Shown piece after piece: positions 37,001 to 49,663 of a stretch of DNA of 64,000 nucleotides. The translations under genes were made by a program, and so were the position numbers. Every line of letters starts with the position of its first letter. Positions within the stretch are counted from its first letter, which is position 1. The notes under the pieces were generated by a model. That model saw nothing but the letters and a program-made list of their open reading frames with translations. It was not told the DNA's origin and made no database searches. Location: the NCBI GenBank assembly GCA_021234155.1, contig JAJEKV010000008.1, forward strand, positions 4,014,085-4,078,084, read 5' to 3'. Source of the stretch: Isoetes taiwanensis. Lineage: Eukaryota > Streptophyta > Lycopodiopsida > Isoetales > Isoetaceae.

Positions 37001-39741
37001 TATGCTCTTTTGCCGGCTTCTTCTTTCGCTAGGAGGTATCCTCGCACCTCTTCAACCACTTGTTGCATCTCGGCTAGCATCTGCTGGGATACTTCTACCT
37101 TGGACACAGGGTTGTGCCAAGTGTCTGGTGTTAAGCACTGATAGCCGTAGTTGATCATAAACGGCAACATTTGGGATGACTCCTGCTTGGTGCTATTGTA
37201 CGCAAACTCAACCAAGTAGATGAAGTCATCCCACTTTGATTGCTTGTTCCAGACATAATTCCGCAACATATCCTCAAGTATCCGATTGGTGCGCTCCGTC
37301 TGCCCATCTGTCTGAGGGTGATAAGCCGTGCTCATTGACAATTTCGTTCCAATGGTGCTGAAGAGATCCTGCCAGAATGCACTCATGAACTTCGAATCCC
37401 GATCAGAGATTATTTCTCTTGGCATCCCATGGAGTCTAAAAATCTCCTTTGTGAATAACACAGCCGTGTCCAAAGCCGTGTCGGTGCTCCTACAAGGCAC
37501 AAAGTGCGCCATTTTCGACAATTTGTCGACTACGACCATTAAGGCATCTTTGCCCCTTATGGTTCTAGGGAGCCCTGTAATGAAGTCCATGCTGATTATC
37601 TCCCACTTGGAGTTTGGTACTGGCAATGGCTCTAATGCCCCTGGAATTCGTAGTTGCTCCGCTTTGGTCTGCTGACATAGCTGACACTCGCGTATATACC
37701 TTGCTATCTGCTTCTTCATGCCTGGCCAATAGTAACTACTCCTTATCTTGAAGTAGGTTTTCGTAAAACCTGCGTGGCCGGCTATTGGGCTGTTGTGGGT
37801 GTCGTGGAGAATCAGCCTTCTGACTCCAGATGATTCTGGCACACACAACTTATTTTTATGGTACAAGAGATTTCCTTCCTTCTTAAAATGTTTGAAGGTT
37901 TCTCTCTCTTTGTCCGTTCTTGCCTCTTTAGAAAGGCTTGCCCATACTTCCTGAAAGTCCTTGTCCGTTGGCAACGTTTCTTCTATTTTCTTGCCAAACT
38001 CACTGGTGAGTGTTGATATGGCATTGCAATGCACTCTTGTTGTTAAAGGATGCCTTGACAGAGCATCTGCAACCACATTGAGTTTCTCTGGCTTGTACAC
38101 AATCTCGAAGTCATACTCTTCCATGAACTCCATCCATCTCCTTTGTCTCAAATTCAATAATGGTTGCGTGAAAATGTACTGTAGACTCTGATGGTCGGTA
38201 TCTAATTGGAACTTCCTTCCCAATAGATAGTGTCTCCAGATCTTTAAAGCTCTTATCACTGCCAATAGCTCCTGATCATGTGTCGGGTAGCGAGTCTCTG
38301 CGTCGTTCATCTTCCGTGAATCGTATGCTACGACTCTTTCTTCTTGCATTAGGACTGCTCCCGTCGCAATCTTGCTAGCATCAGTTGCAACTAGTTTGTC
38401 CTTCTCTGGATCTGGCAATGTTAAGACGGGGGCGGTTGTTAAGGCTTCCTTCAACTTCTCAAATCCTGCTTGAGCCTTCTTTTGCCAATGTGCCACCCAG
38501 TCTTTTATCTTTTCTGCCTTGGTGAGGTCCGTCAAAGGTGTTGCTATCTTAGCAAAGTTCTTGACAAACTTTCTATAATATCCTGCTAAGCCTAAAAAGC
38601 TTCTCACCTCGTGTATGTTCTTTGGTGCCGGCCATTCAATCACCGCTTGGATCTTTGCGGGATCGGTGGAGATGTCGTCTGCTGATATGATATGCCCCAA
38701 GTATTCTATTCTTTCGGTGGCGAAATGACATTTTGACAACTTCGCATAAAGCTGATGTCTTCTCAGCTTCTCAAGTACCCTTCTCAAATGCTGAATATGC
38801 TCCTCCAGGGACTTGCTATACGCCAAAATGTCATCGAAGAACACGATAACAAATGTGTCAAGGAATTCCCGAAAGATATCGTTCATGAGTCTCATGAACG
38901 TTGTTGGGGCATTAGATAAGCCGAATGGCATCACCGTGAATTCATAGTGGCCATACCTTGTTCGGAACGCCGTTTTGTGGACATCTTCCTCCTTGATTCT
39001 GATTTGATGATATCCGGACCTTAAGTCTATTTTGGAGAAGACTCTGGCACCTTGTAGCTGATCCATCAGGTCATCCGCTCTGGGTAAGGCATACTTGTTC
39101 TTGATGGTGTGTTTGTTTAATTGACGGTAGTCAATACACATCCTCAAGCTTCCATCCTTCTTCTTGACGAATAAGATGGGGGCTCCGAACGGAGAGACAC
39201 TAGACCTTATGAACCCTAGGTCTAATAGCTCTTGCAATTGCTTCTTCAATTCTGATAGTTCGTGGGCCGTCATTCTATACGGTGCCTTACTTGTGGGCTT
39301 GGTGCCTGGTTCGAGTGCAATTTCACACTCAACTCCTCTATATGGCGGAAGTTCCTTGATTTTGTCGGGGAACAAGTCATGGAACTCCTTTATTAGCTTG
39401 GGTATCTGCTTTGGTAGCTTGCTTACTGATTTATCTTCCTTATCCTCTGGTGCCTCTTCTTCGGCAAGTTCTAATTTGAAGATGTATGCAACTTGCTGCC
39501 TTTTCATGCATCTAAGTAACTTCTTACTCGACATGCATTGCATTATAGGTGTTACTTCCTTACCTGAGATCTCTATAATTTTTCCGTTGGGCGCCGTGAG
39601 CTTCACCTTTCGCTCCCCACAATCTATTTGTGCTTTTGCCGGGTGGAGGTATTCCATACCTATGATGTCATATTTTCCGATGTTCATGATCTCTGCCCCC
39701 ATTTCAATGTTGATGCCAGGTAAGTCTATATTGAAATTCAC
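37000..39741 (-). CDS. Chromovirus pol: protease end, RT, RNase H, integrase
   Basis: An uninterrupted 913-residue frame. It starts inside the protease C-terminal half ([23 protein letters not shown]). The reverse transcriptase follows ([60 protein letters not shown], catalytic FFDDILAYS). RNase H comes next ([42 protein letters not shown]). The integrase has the finger [14 protein letters not shown] ... CQLCQQ and the triad in [17 protein letters not shown] and [11 protein letters not shown]. Catalytic residues all look present, so this is the best preserved pol in the window. It reads in the opposite direction to the Tat-like element and belongs to the Ty3/gypsy chromovirus branch. Confidence 0.93.
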   Translation of the reverse strand: MNFNIDLPGINIEMGAEIMNIGKYDIIGMEYLHPAKAQIDCGERKVKLTAPNGKIIEISGKEVTPIMQCMSSKKLLRCMKRQQVAYIFKLELAEEEAPEDKEDKSVSKLPKQIPKLIKEFHDLFPDKIKELPPYRGVECEIALEPGTKPTSKAPYRMTAHELSELKKQLQELLDLGFIRSSVSPFGAPILFVKKKDGSLRMCIDYRQLNKHTIKNKYALPRADDLMDQLQGARVFSKIDLRSGYHQIRIKEEDVHKTAFRTRYGHYEFTVMPFGLSNAPTTFMRLMNDIFREFLDTFVIVFFDDILAYSKSLEEHIQHLRRVLEKLRRHQLYAKLSKCHFATERIEYLGHIISADDISTDPAKIQAVIEWPAPKNIHEVRSFLGLAGYYRKFVKNFAKIATPLTDLTKAEKIKDWVAHWQKKAQAGFEKLKEALTTAPVLTLPDPEKDKLVATDASKIATGAVLMQEERVVAYDSRKMNDAETRYPTHDQELLAVIRALKIWRHYLLGRKFQLDTDHQSLQYIFTQPLLNLRQRRWMEFMEEYDFEIVYKPEKLNVVADALSRHPLTTRVHCNAISTLTSEFGKKIEETLPTDKDFQEVWASLSKEARTDKERETFKHFKKEGNLLYHKNKLCVPESSGVRRLILHDTHNSPIAGHAGFTKTYFKIRSSYYWPGMKKQIARYIRECQLCQQTKAEQLRIPGALEPLPVPNSKWEIISMDFITGLPRTIRGKDALMVVVDKLSKMAHFVPCRSTDTALDTAVLFTKEIFRLHGMPREIISDRDSKFMSAFWQDLFSTIGTKLSMSTAYHPQTDGQTERTNRILEDMLRNYVWNKQSKWDDFIYLVEFAYNSTKQESSQMLPFMINYGYQCLTPDTWHNPVSKVEVSQQMLAEMQQVVEEVRGYLLAKEEAGKRA

Positions 39742-40055
39742 CCTCTTGCCCGCAGTGTGCCTGATGGCTCCTTAGCTAACACTCTTGGCTGGGCTTAGAC
39801 TTGGATCGTTTTCAACTTTAGCATTTCTGCCATCCTTGGTGACGCAAAGTTGTGGGAACTGCCACAGTCTATGAGGACTATGAAAGATTTGGCGGCTATC
39901 TTACCAATCGTGGATATTACTTGGCACTGGCTCTCTGCGCTTTCTGTATCTATGGCGGCAAAGATATGACACTCACCATGGATAAAGTCGTCCTTCGTCC
40001 TCCTCTTCTTCTTAAAGGGGGTCTCCCAACCTCCCATCTCCGCAAGTCTTTGCAT
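39741..40055 (-). pseudogene. Chromovirus protease N-terminal part, frameshifted
   Basis: The frame 40055-39795 reads [17 protein letters not shown] and the protease core [13 protein letters not shown] (Asp present; usual form D-S/T-G). It stops at 39795 before joining pol. Compared with the three tandem copies to the right, where the same region is continuous, this copy has small indels around 39770-39830 and at the zinc-knuckle region about 40060-40120. The knuckle itself is not readable here. Confidence 0.8.
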
Positions 40056-40120
40056 TCATCCGCGAGCGGGCGGTTGTTGTGTTCTATGCCCCTTGGAAGC
40101 ACCGGAATCACAACCTTTTT

Positions 40121-41431
40121 CTATACATTCTTGTCGCTTTTCCTCGAATGGAGTTGAGGAACCGCTTGATTGTCTTTGAGTAGTTTGAGCCTCCCCCCTT
40201 GTCCTTTATCTTTAAAGGCGGCGTGCTTTTCTCCTGCTTTCCATTGGTTTCCCCGGTATGGCATCTTGGCGGTGACGGGACTTGTTGCTCTCGGGCTCTG
40301 GCCTCCATACCCTTTTCCTTTGTCATACCACTGCTTGGGTTCACTATTCTGGGGTCCCATTCCTTGTAAGCTTATGGCCTTTGCTTCGGCCTTCGATAGT
40401 GAGCGCGGGTTCAGGGCCCTGACTAATTTCCGTAGTTCCTCATTCAGGCCCTCCACATAGCCTTCCACCGCTCTTCTCTCACTGAGTTTTGGCACATAAA
40501 GCCTCAACCTCATGAACTCCTCCGTATATTTCTGTACGGATTTGTTCCTCTGTTGCAACCTGTGGAAGGCTTGCATCTGATGGCATTTGTGCTCTCTGGG
40601 CACATAGTGTTGTTTGAAAGCCTTTGCGAACTTTGTGAACCTGCACTTGTCTCTGCTCATCCCATGGGCTTTGGCATAGCCCCTCCACCAAATGCGGGCT
40701 GCCCCTTTCAGGTTAGCGGTGGCTACTCTACCCTTATCCTTATCCTTCATACTGTAAGCATTTCCATATTCACTCGTCTCGTCTAGCCATGCTTCGGCTT
40801 CCATCCCCGATCTGTTTTCGCCGGAAAACTGTTCCAGCTTGCGGGCCTTCGAAACGTTACTCAAGGCCGAGTCGACCTTCTTCTGGTAGTCGGATTGGCT
40901 TGGCTGTCTTATCCTTATTCTTTCTTCCCTTCGGGCGGTTCTTTCTGTTTCTTTCTCAGACTCAGAGCTTGAGCCCGAGCTGTCTGAAGAGCTGGAGCTA
41001 GAAGATCTGCGCCGGCTCCTCTTTCTCTCTTTTCCCTTGTGTTGAGAACGGGCCTATGGGGCTTGCACGTTCTGCTCCTGCCTGTTATTTCCCCTGCCGG
41101 CCAACATGGCTTTTATTTCTTGCAGATCTGACCTCATCTGCGAGATTTCTTCCTCTGGCGTCGGTGCGTAGTACTCTTCGAACAGATTCCGAGGCTGGAA
41201 TTGTCCCGGTGGTGTCTGCTCGCCTTGGGCTTGGAATTCAATTTCGACATTCCTGGATGTTCTAGCTGCACATATTGCATTGGCACCATTTATCATGAGT
41301 TCTTTTGTTGGTTGCATTAAGAGTTTGAATGATATGATTGTTAAGGCAAAGATATCAAAAAGACATTTAAAATGCAATTCAAAAGATCTTATATTTTTAA
41401 AAATATATATATCCGAACATTGCTGGGGCAT
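40121..41431 (-). pseudogene. Chromovirus gag, copy adjacent to full pol
   Basis: The N-terminal frame 41431-41054 (FEEYYAPTPEEEISQMRSDL) is followed by a TAG near 41051. A Ser/Arg-rich segment (about 40900-41040, SRRRSSSSSSSDSSGS) leads into the gag core 40864-40121 ([60 protein letters not shown]). Gag would form the particle. The TAG is shared with the first tandem copy (near 43561), whereas the next one has GAG there. Confidence 0.85.
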
Positions 41432-43921
41432 TAGATAAGCCGAATGGCATCACCGTGAATTCATAGTGGCCATACCTTGTTCGGAACGCCGTTTTGTGGA
41501 CATCTTCCTCCTTGATTCTGATTTGATGATATCCGGACCTTAAGTCTATTTTGGAGAAGACTCTGGCACCTTGTAGCTGATCCATCAGGTCATCCGCTCT
41601 GGGCAGGGCATACTTGTTCTTGATGGTGTGTTTGTTTAATTGACGGTAGTCAATACACATCCTCAAGCTTCCATCCTTCTTCTTGACGAATAAGATGGGG
41701 GCTCCGAACGGAGAGACACTCTAATAGCTCTTGCAATTGCTTCTTCAATTCTGATAGTTCGTGGGCCGTCATTCTATACCGTGCCTTACTTGTGGGCTTG
41801 GTGCCTGGTTCGAGTGCAATTTCACACTCAACTCCTCTATATGGCGGAAGTTCCTTGATTTTGTCGGGGAACAAGTCATGGAACTCCTTTATTAGCTTGG
41901 GTATCTGCTTTGGTAGCTTGCTTACTGATTTATCTTCCTTATCCTCTGGTGCCTCTTCTTCGGCAAGTTCTAATTTGAAGATGTATGCAACTTGCTGCCT
42001 TTTCATGCATCTAAGTAACTTCTTACTCGACATGCATTGCATTATAGGTGTTACTTCCTTACCCGAGATCTCTATAATTTTTCCGTTGGGCGCCGTGAGC
42101 TTCACCTTTCGCTCCCCACAATCTATTTGTGCTTTTGCCGGGTGGAGGTATTCCATACCTATGATGTCATATTTTCCGATGTTCATGATCTCTGCCCCCA
42201 TTTCAATGTTGATGCCAGGTAAGTCTATATTGAAATTCACCCTCTTGCCCGCAGTGTGCCTGATGGCTCCGCTAGCTAACAGTATTGGCCTGGGCTTAGA
42301 CTTGACTGTTTTCAACTTTAGCATTTTTGCCATCCTTGGTGACGCAAAGTTGTGGGAACTGCCACAGTCTATGAGGACTACGAAAGATTTGGCGGCTATC
42401 TTACCAATCGTGGATATTACTTGGTACTGGCTCTCTGCGCTTTCTGTATCTATGGCGGCAAAGATATGACACTCACCATGGATAAAGTCGCGTCCTTCGT
42501 CCTCCTCTTTTTCTGGCGGGGTCTCCCAACCTCCCATCTCCGCAAGTCTTTGTATTCATCACGCGACGGCGGCGTTGTGTTCTATGCCTGCCCATTTGGA
42601 AGCTTCACCGGAATCTAGCTGCTTTTCTATACATTCTTGTCGCTTTTCCTTCGGAATGGAGTTGAGGAACTGCTTGATTGTCTTTGAGTAGTTTGAGCCT
42701 CCCCCTTGTCCTTTATCTTTAAAGGCGGCGTGCTTTTCTCTCGTTTGCTTCCATTGGTTTCCCGAGTATGGCATCTTGGCAGGTGACGGACTTGTTGCTC
42801 TCGGGCTCTGGCCTCCATACCCTTTTCCTTTGTCATACCACTGCTTGGGTTCACTATTCTGGGGTCCCATTCCTTGTAAGCTTATGGCCTTTGCTTCGGC
42901 CTCCGATAGTGAGCGCGGGTTCAGGGCCCTGACTAATTTCCGTAGTTCCTCATTCAGGCCCTCCACATAGCCTTCCACCGCTCTTCTCTCACTGAGTTTT
43001 GGCACATAAAGCCTCAACCTCATGAACTCCTCCGTATATTTCTGTACGGATGTGTTCCCCTGTTGCAACCTGTGGAAGGCTTGCATCTGATGGCACTTGT
43101 GCTCTCTGGGCACATAGTGTTGTTTGAAAGCCTTTGCGAACTTTGTGAACCTGCACTTGTCTCTGCTCATCCCATGGGCTTTGGCATAGCCCCTCCACCA
43201 AATGCGGGCTGCCCCTTTCAGGTTAGCGGTGGCTACTCTGCCCTTATCCTTATCCTTCATACTGTAAGCATTTCCATATTCACTCGTCTCGTCTAGCCAT
43301 GCTTCGGCTTCCATCCCCGATCTGTTTTCGCCGGAAAACTGTTCCAGCTTGCGGGCCTTCCAAACGTTACTCAAGGCCGAGTCGACCTTCTTCTGGTAGT
43401 CGGATTGGCTTGGCTGTCTTATCCTTATTCTTTCTTCCCTTCGGGCGGTTCTTTCTGTTTCTTTCTCAGACTCAGAGCTTGAGCCCGAGCTGTCTGAAGA
43501 GCTGGAGCTAGAAGATCTGCGCCGGCTCCTCTTTCTCTCTTTTCCCTTGTGTTGAGAACGGGCCTATGGGGCTTGCACGTTCTGGTCCTGCCTGTTATTT
43601 CCCCTGCCGGCCAACATGGCTTTTATTTCTTGCAGATCTGACCTCATCTGCGAGATTTCTTCCTCTGGCGTCGGTGCGTAGTACTCTTCGAACAGATTCC
43701 AAGGCTGGAATTGTCCCGGTGGTGTCTGCTCGCCTTGGGCTTGGAATTCAATTTCGACATTCCTCGCTGTTCTAGCTGCACATATTGCATTGGCACCATT
43801 TATCATGAGTTCTTTTGTTGGTTGCATTAAGAGTTTGAATGATATGATTGTTAAGGCAAAGATATCAAAAAGACATATAAAATGCAATTCAAAAGATCTT
43901 ATATTTTTAAAAATATATATA
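41412..43921 (-). repeat. Tandem unit 1: gag-protease-partial RT, 2510 bp
   Basis: A head-to-tail copy of the chromovirus segment from inside RT ([13 protein letters not shown] cut after FGLSNAP) back through protease to gag (42559-43374 and 43564-43941). Relative to the full pol it lacks 20 bases of RT near 41720, which shifts the frame (41650-42537 ends as a short false tail). It shares a 3-base deletion in the protease (near 42164) and the gag TAG with the left copy. The junction reads AAAATATATATATCCGAACA. Confidence 0.93.
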
Positions 43922-46428
43922 TCCGAACATTGCTGGGGCATTAGATAAGCCGAATGGCATCACCGTGAATTCATAGTGGCCATACCTTGTTCGGAACGCC
44001 GTTTTGTGGACATCTTCCTCCTTGATTCTGATTTGATGATATCCGGACCTTAAGTCTATTTTGGAGAAGACTCTGGCACCTTGTAGCTGATCCATCAGGT
44101 CATCCGCTCTGGGCAGGGCATACTTGTTCTTGATGGTGTGTTTGTTTAATTGACGGTAGTCAATACACATCCTCAAGCTTCCATCCTTCTTCTTGACGAA
44201 TAAGATGGGGGCTCCGAACGGAGAGACACTCTAATAGCTCTTGCAATTGCTTCTTCAATTCTGATAGTTCGTGGGCCGTCATTCTATACCGTGCCTTACT
44301 TGTGGGCTTGGTGCCTGGTTCGAGTGCAATTTCGCACTCAACTCCTCTATATGGCGGAAGTTCCTTGATTTCGTCGGGGAACAAGTCATGGAACTCCTTT
44401 ATTAGCTTGGCTATCTGCTTTGGTAGCTTGCTTACTAATTTATCTTCCTTATCCTCTGGTGCCTCTTCTTCGGCAAGTTCTAATTTGAAGATGTATGCAA
44501 CTTGCTGCCTTTTCATGCATCTAAGTAACTTCTTACTCGACATGCATTGCATTATAGGTGTTACTTCCTTACCCGAGATCTCTATAATTTTTCCGTTGGG
44601 CGCCGTGAGCTTCACCTTTCGCTCCCCACAATCTATTTGTGCTTTTGCCGGGTGGAGGTATTCCATACCTATGATGAGGTCATATTTTCCGATGTTCATG
44701 ATCTCTGCCCCCATTTCAATGTTGATGCCAGGTAAGTCTATATTGAAATTCACCCTCTTGCCCGCAGTGTGCCTGATGGCTCCGCTAGCTAACACTACTG
44801 GCCTGGGCTTAGACTTGACTGTTTTCAACTTTAGCATTTTTGCCATCCTTGGTGACGCAAAGTTGTGGGAACTGCCACAGTCTATGAGGACTACGAAAGA
44901 TTTGGCGGCTATCTTACCAATCGTGGATATTACTTGGTACTGGCTCTCTGCGCTTTCTGTATCTATGGCGGCAAAGATATGACACTCACCATGGATAAAG
45001 TCGCGTCCTTCGTCCTCCTCTTCTTCTGGCGGGGTCTCCCAACCTCCCATCTCCGCAAGTGCTGCATTCATCACGAACGGGCAGTTGTGTGTTCTATGCC
45101 CCGGCTGGAAGCACCGGAATCACAACTGCTTTTCTATACATTCTTGTCGCTTTTCCTTCGGAATGGAGTTGAGGAACTGCTTGATTGTCTTTGAGTAGTT
45201 TGAGCCTCCCCCTTGTCCTTTATCTTTAAAGCTGATGTGCTTTTTCTCTGGCTGCTTCCATTGATTTCCCGAGTATGGCATCTTGGCAGGTGACGGACTT
45301 GTTGCTCTCGGGCTCTGGCCTCCATACCCTTTTCCTTTGTCATACCACTGCTTGGGTTCACTATTCTGGGGTCCCATTCCTTGTAAGCTTATGGCCTTTG
45401 CTTCGGCCTCCGATAGTGAGCGCGGGTTCAGGGCCCTGACTAATTTCCGTAGTTCCTCATTCAGGCCCTCCACATAGCCTTCCACCGCTCTTCTCTCACT
45501 GAGTTTTGGCACATAAAGCCTCAACCTCATGAACTCCTCCGTATATTTCTGTACGGATGTGTTCCCCTGTTGCAACCTGTGGAAGGCTTGCATCTGATGG
45601 CACTTGTGCTCTCTGGGCACATAGTGTTGTTTGAAAGCCTTTGCGAACTTTGTGAACCTGCACTTGTCTCTGCTCATCCCATGGGCTTTGGCATAGCCCC
45701 TCCACCAAATGCGGGCTGCCCCTTTCAGGTTAGCGGTGGCTACTCTGCCCTTATCCTTATCCTTCATACCGTAAGCATTTCCATATTCACTCATCTCGTC
45801 TAGCCATACTTCGGCTTCCATCCCCGATCTGTTTTCGCCGGAAAACTGTTCCAGCTTGCGGGCCTTCCAAACGTTACTCAAGGCAGAGTCGACCTTCTTC
45901 TGGTAGTTGGATTGGCTTGGCTGTCTTATCCTTATTCTTTCTTCCCTTCGGGCGGTTCTTTCTGTTTCTTTCTCAGACTCAGAGCTTGAGTCCGAGCTGT
46001 CTGAAGAGCTGGAGCTAGAAGATCTGCGCCGGCTCCTCTTTCTCTCTTTTCCCTTGTGTTGAGAACGGGCCTCTGGGGCTTGCACGTTCTGGTCCTGCCT
46101 GTTATTTCCCCTGCCGGCCAACATGGCTTTTATTTCTTGCAGATCTGACCTCATCTGCGAGATTTCTTCCTCTGGCGTCGGTGCGTAGTACTCTTCGAAC
46201 AGATTCCGAGGCTGGAATTGTCCCGGTGGTGTCTGCTCGCCTTGGGCTTGGAATTCAATTTCGACATTCCTCGCTGTTCTAGCTGCACATATTGCATTGG
46301 CACCATTTATCATGAGTTCTTTTGTTGGTTGCATTAAGAGTTTGAATGATATGATTGTTAAGGCAAAGATATCAAAAAGACATTTAAAATGCAATTCAAA
46401 AGATCTTATATTTTTAAAAATATATATA
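43922..46428 (-). repeat. Tandem unit 2: gag-protease-partial RT, 2507 bp
   Basis: Same organisation and same junction as unit 1. Gag is open from 46448 to 45120, including the Ser-rich RSRRRSSSSSSSDSSDS segment. It stops at a TGA that replaces the first Cys codon of the zinc knuckle. The protease frame 45074-44160 is otherwise intact ([24 protein letters not shown]). The 20-base RT deletion is present. It lacks the gag TAG of unit 1. Confidence 0.93.
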
Positions 46429-48931
46429 TCCGAACGTTGCTGGGGCATTAGATAAGCCGAATGGCATCACCGTGAATTCATAGTGGCCATACCTTGTTCG
46501 GAACGCCGTTTTGTGGACATCTTCCTCCTTGATTCTGATTTGATGATATCCGGACCTTAAGTCTATTTTGGAGAAGACTCTGGCACCTTTTAGCTGATCC
46601 ATCAGGTCATCCGCTCTGGGCAGGGCATACTTGTTCTTGATGGTGTGTTTGTTTAATTGACGGTAGTCAATACACATTCTCAAGCTTCCATCCTTCTTCT
46701 TGACGAATAAGATGGGGGCTCTGAACGGAGAGACACTCTAATAGCTCTTGCAATTGCTTCTTCAATTCTGATAGTTCGTGGGCCGTCATTCTATACCGTG
46801 CCTTACTTGTGGGCTTGGTGCCTGGTTCGAGTGCAATTTCGCACTCAACTCCTCTATATGACGGAAGTTCCTTGATTTCGTCGGGGAACAAGTCATGGAA
46901 CTCCTTTATTAGCTTGGCTATCTGCTTTGGTAGCTTGCTTACTAATTTATCTTCCTTATCCTCTGGTGCCTCTTCTTCGGCAAGTTCTAATTTGAAGATG
47001 TATGCAACTTGCTGCCTTTTCATGCATCTAAGTAACTTCTTACTCGACATGCATTGCATTATAGGTGTTACTTCCTTACCCGAGATCTCTATAATTTTTC
47101 CGTTGGGCGCCGTGAGCTTCACCTTTCGCTCCCCACAATCTATTTGTGCTTTTGCCGGGTGGAGGTATTCCATACCTATGATGAGGTCATATTTTCCGAT
47201 GTTCATGATCTCTGCCCCCATTTCAATGTTGATGCCAGGTAAGTCTATATTGAAATTCACCCTCTTGCCCGCAGTGTGCCTGATGGCTCCGCTAGCTAAC
47301 ACTACTGGCCTGGGCTTAGACTTGACTGTTTTCAACTTTAGCATTTTTGCCATCCTTGGTGACGCAAAGTTGTGGGAACTGCCACAGTCTATGAGGACTA
47401 CGAAAGATTTGGCGGCTATCTTACCAATCGTGGATATTACTTGGTACTGGCTCTCTGCGCTTTCTGTATCTATGGCGGCAAAGATATGACACTCACCATG
47501 GATAAAGTCGCGTCCTTCGTCCTCCTCTTCTTCTGGCGGGGTCTCCCAACCTCCCATCTCCGCAAGTGCTGCATTCATCACGAACGGGCAGTTGTGTGTT
47601 CTATGCCCCGGCTGGAAGCACCGGAAGCACAACTGCTTTTCTATACATTCTTGTCGCTTTTCCTTCGGAATGGAGTTGAGGAACTGCTTGATTGTCTTTG
47701 AGTAGTTTGAGCCTCCCCCTTGTCCTTTATCTTTAAAGCTGACGTGCTTTTTCTCTGGCTGCTTCCATTGATTTCCCGAGTATGGCATCTTGGCAGGTGA
47801 CGGACTTGTTGCTCTCGGGCTCTGGCCTCCATACCCTTTTCCTTTGTCATACCACTGCTTGGGTTCACTATTCTGGGGTCCCGTTCCTTGTAAGCTTATG
47901 GCCTTTGCTTCGGCCTCCGATACTGAGCGCGGGTTCAGGGCCCTGACTAATTTCCGTAGTTCCTCATTCAGGCCCTCCACATAGCCTTCCACCGCTCTTC
48001 TCTCACTGAGTTTTGGCACATAAAGCCTCAACCTCATGAACTCCTCCGTATATTTCTGTACGGATTTGTTCCCCTGTTGCAACCTGTGGAAGGCTTGCAT
48101 CTGATGGCACTTGTGCTCTCTGGGCACATAGTGTTGTTTGAAAGCCTTTGCGAACTTTGTGAACCTGCACTTGTCTCTGCTCATCCCATGGGCTTTGGCA
48201 TAGCCCCTCCACCAAATGCGGGCTGCCCCTTTCAGGTTAGCGGTGGCTACTCTGCCCTTATCCTTATCCTTCATACCGTAAGCATTTCCATATTCACTCA
48301 TCTCGTCTAGCCATACTTCGGCTTCCATCCCCGATCTGTTTTCGCCGGAAAACTGTTCCAGCTTGCGGGCCTTCCAAACGTTACTCAAGGCAGAGTCGAC
48401 CTTCTTCTGGTAGTTGGATTGGCTTGGCTGTCTTATCCTTATTCTTTCTTCCCTTCGGGCGGTTCTTTCTGTTTCTTTCTCAGACTCAGAGCTTGAGTCC
48501 GAGTTGTCTGAAGAGCTGGAGCTAGAAGATCTGCGCCGGCTCCTCTTTCTCTCTTTTCCCTTGTGTTGAGAAACGGGCCTGCGGGGCTTGCGTTACGGTC
48601 CTGCTTTGTTATTTCCCCTGCCGGCCAACATGGCTTTTATTTCTTCAGATCGACCTCATCTGCGAGATTTCTTCCCTCTGGCGTCGGTCGTGGTACTCTT
48701 GAGCAGTTCGGGCTGGAATTGTCCCGGCGGTGTCTGCTCGCCTTGGGCTTGGAATTCAATTTCGACATTCCTGGCTGTTCTAGCTGCACATGTTGCATTG
48801 GCACCATTTATCATGAGTTCTTTTGTTGGTTGCATTAAGAGTTTGAATGATATGATTGTTAAGGCAAAGATATCAAAAAGACATTTAAAATGCAATTCAA
48901 AAGATCTTATATTTTTAAAAATATATATATA
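46429..48931 (-). repeat. Tandem unit 3: gag-protease-partial RT, 2503 bp
   Basis: The outermost copy. Its gag-protease frame is continuous (next entry). The gag N-terminal region (48560-48760) has accumulated indels, and the usual junction is replaced at 48932 by unique sequence (CCGATATATTAAC). The RT piece ends as in units 1 and 2 and has the same 20-base deletion. Confidence 0.92.
46667..48388 (-). CDS. gag-protease open frame in tandem unit 3
   Basis: A 573-residue frame without stops. It runs through gag core ([20 protein letters not shown]), CCHC knuckle ([14 protein letters not shown], about 47591-47632), protease ([34 protein letters not shown]) and the first part of RT ([18 protein letters not shown]). 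It then ends in a frameshifted tail caused by the 20-base deletion. It is the only copy in which gag, knuckle and protease are joined in one frame. No pol follows, so it could at most supply structural protein and protease. Confidence 0.88.
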   Translation of the reverse strand: MSNVWKARKLEQFSGENRSGMEAEVWLDEMSEYGNAYGMKDKDKGRVATANLKGAARIWWRGYAKAHGMSRDKCRFTKFAKAFKQHYVPREHKCHQMQAFHRLQQGNKSVQKYTEEFMRLRLYVPKLSERRAVEGYVEGLNEELRKLVRALNPRSVSEAEAKAISLQGTGPQNSEPKQWYDKGKGYGGQSPRATSPSPAKMPYSGNQWKQPEKKHVSFKDKGQGGGSNYSKTIKQFLNSIPKEKRQECIEKQLCFRCFQPGHRTHNCPFVMNAALAEMGGWETPPEEEEDEGRDFIHGECHIFAAIDTESAESQYQVISTIGKIAAKSFVVLIDCGSSHNFASPRMAKMLKLKTVKSKPRPVVLASGAIRHTAGKRVNFNIDLPGINIEMGAEIMNIGKYDLIIGMEYLHPAKAQIDCGERKVKLTAPNGKIIEISGKEVTPIMQCMSSKKLLRCMKRQQVAYIFKLELAEEEAPEDKEDKLVSKLPKQIAKLIKEFHDLFPDEIKELPSYRGVECEIALEPGTKPTSKARYRMTAHELSELKKQLQELLECLSVQSPHLIRQEEGWKLENVY

Positions 48932-48979
48932 TCCGATATATTAACTTAATACAATAGTCAGGATTCCCGTTACATTGAT

Positions 48980-49663
48980 TTACTGATGGGATGGGTGATC
49001 CTCAAGGAATTTCTTGACTTGGGCTGTACCCACGGTACGTCCCAAGTTCCAGAGTATATCCCTCGATGATCCCCCTCGGATAGCTAAGGCTAGCTCTTCC
49101 ACCCGTCTATCGGAAATATGAGCTGCTGTTACTGCCAACCTACCTTGTCGAAGGTGGGGTACCGCGAATTCGAAAATGCTCAAGGCTGTTCTCCGCTTCA
49201 CCAAAATTACATGGTCGACTTTTTCTGATAGCCATGCGTGCATGCCAAAACCTGATAGTGCTATCAGCATCTGCACGGCTTCCTCTCCACGTGGGCTGAA
49301 AAGCTTATGAAATACTATTATTCTACTGTCTGTTAGGAGCGGGAGATAGTATTTAAGTGCTGCTCCGGGGCGAGAGTCCCCCCGTACTCCTGAGGTAGAC
49401 CTGTGCCTTGATGCATACTGATCGACCGGTACTTGAATTAATTCTTCGTAATCATGGAAGAGCGTTCGTACACTTGTTAAGTTTGTGGCTCTCCTTAGGA
49501 ACGTTGGTAACGGTTCTTGTGAAGAAGATTCTGCTTGAAGTGCTCTTGTTGTCTTCCCCCTTATTCCCATCCGCTGTTGGAGTGCCACAAATTCTTCCTC
49601 TGTAGGGAGTTGTTCTTCCGTCATCATGCCTCTGATAGTGCTGTAGGCTTCGATATCTGACAT
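48980..49663 (-). CDS. Unidentified open frame upstream of the gag array
   Basis: A 227-residue minus frame (start MSDIEAYSTIRGMMTEEQLP, end FLEDHPSHQ). It is mildly acidic at the start and mixed alpha-helical in character, without membrane spans or a motif I recognise. It shares orientation with the chromovirus and ends about 50 bases from the start of the array. It could be an extra ORF of a larger retroelement or a captured gene piece. Upstream frames (49670-50050) continue with Ser/Glu-rich sequence but are broken by stops. Confidence 0.4.
   Translation of the reverse strand: MSDIEAYSTIRGMMTEEQLPTEEEFVALQQRMGIRGKTTRALQAESSSQEPLPTFLRRATNLTSVRTLFHDYEELIQVPVDQYASRHRSTSGVRGDSRPGAALKYYLPLLTDSRIIVFHKLFSPRGEEAVQMLIALSGFGMHAWLSEKVDHVILVKRRTALSIFEFAVPHLRQGRLAVTAAHISDRRVEELALAIRGGSSRDILWNLGRTVGTAQVKKFLEDHPSHQ

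Noticed and set aside
39164-39775. Long plus-strand open frames across the chromovirus (also 41792-42469, 44302-44982, 46809-47489)
   Set aside because: They are antisense shadows of the protease/RT coding sequence and repeat in every tandem unit for that reason.
41054-48895. CRISPR-like or satellite array, from the regular repeats
   Set aside because: The repeat unit is 2.5 kb and encodes gag and protease; it is a retrotransposon segment amplification.
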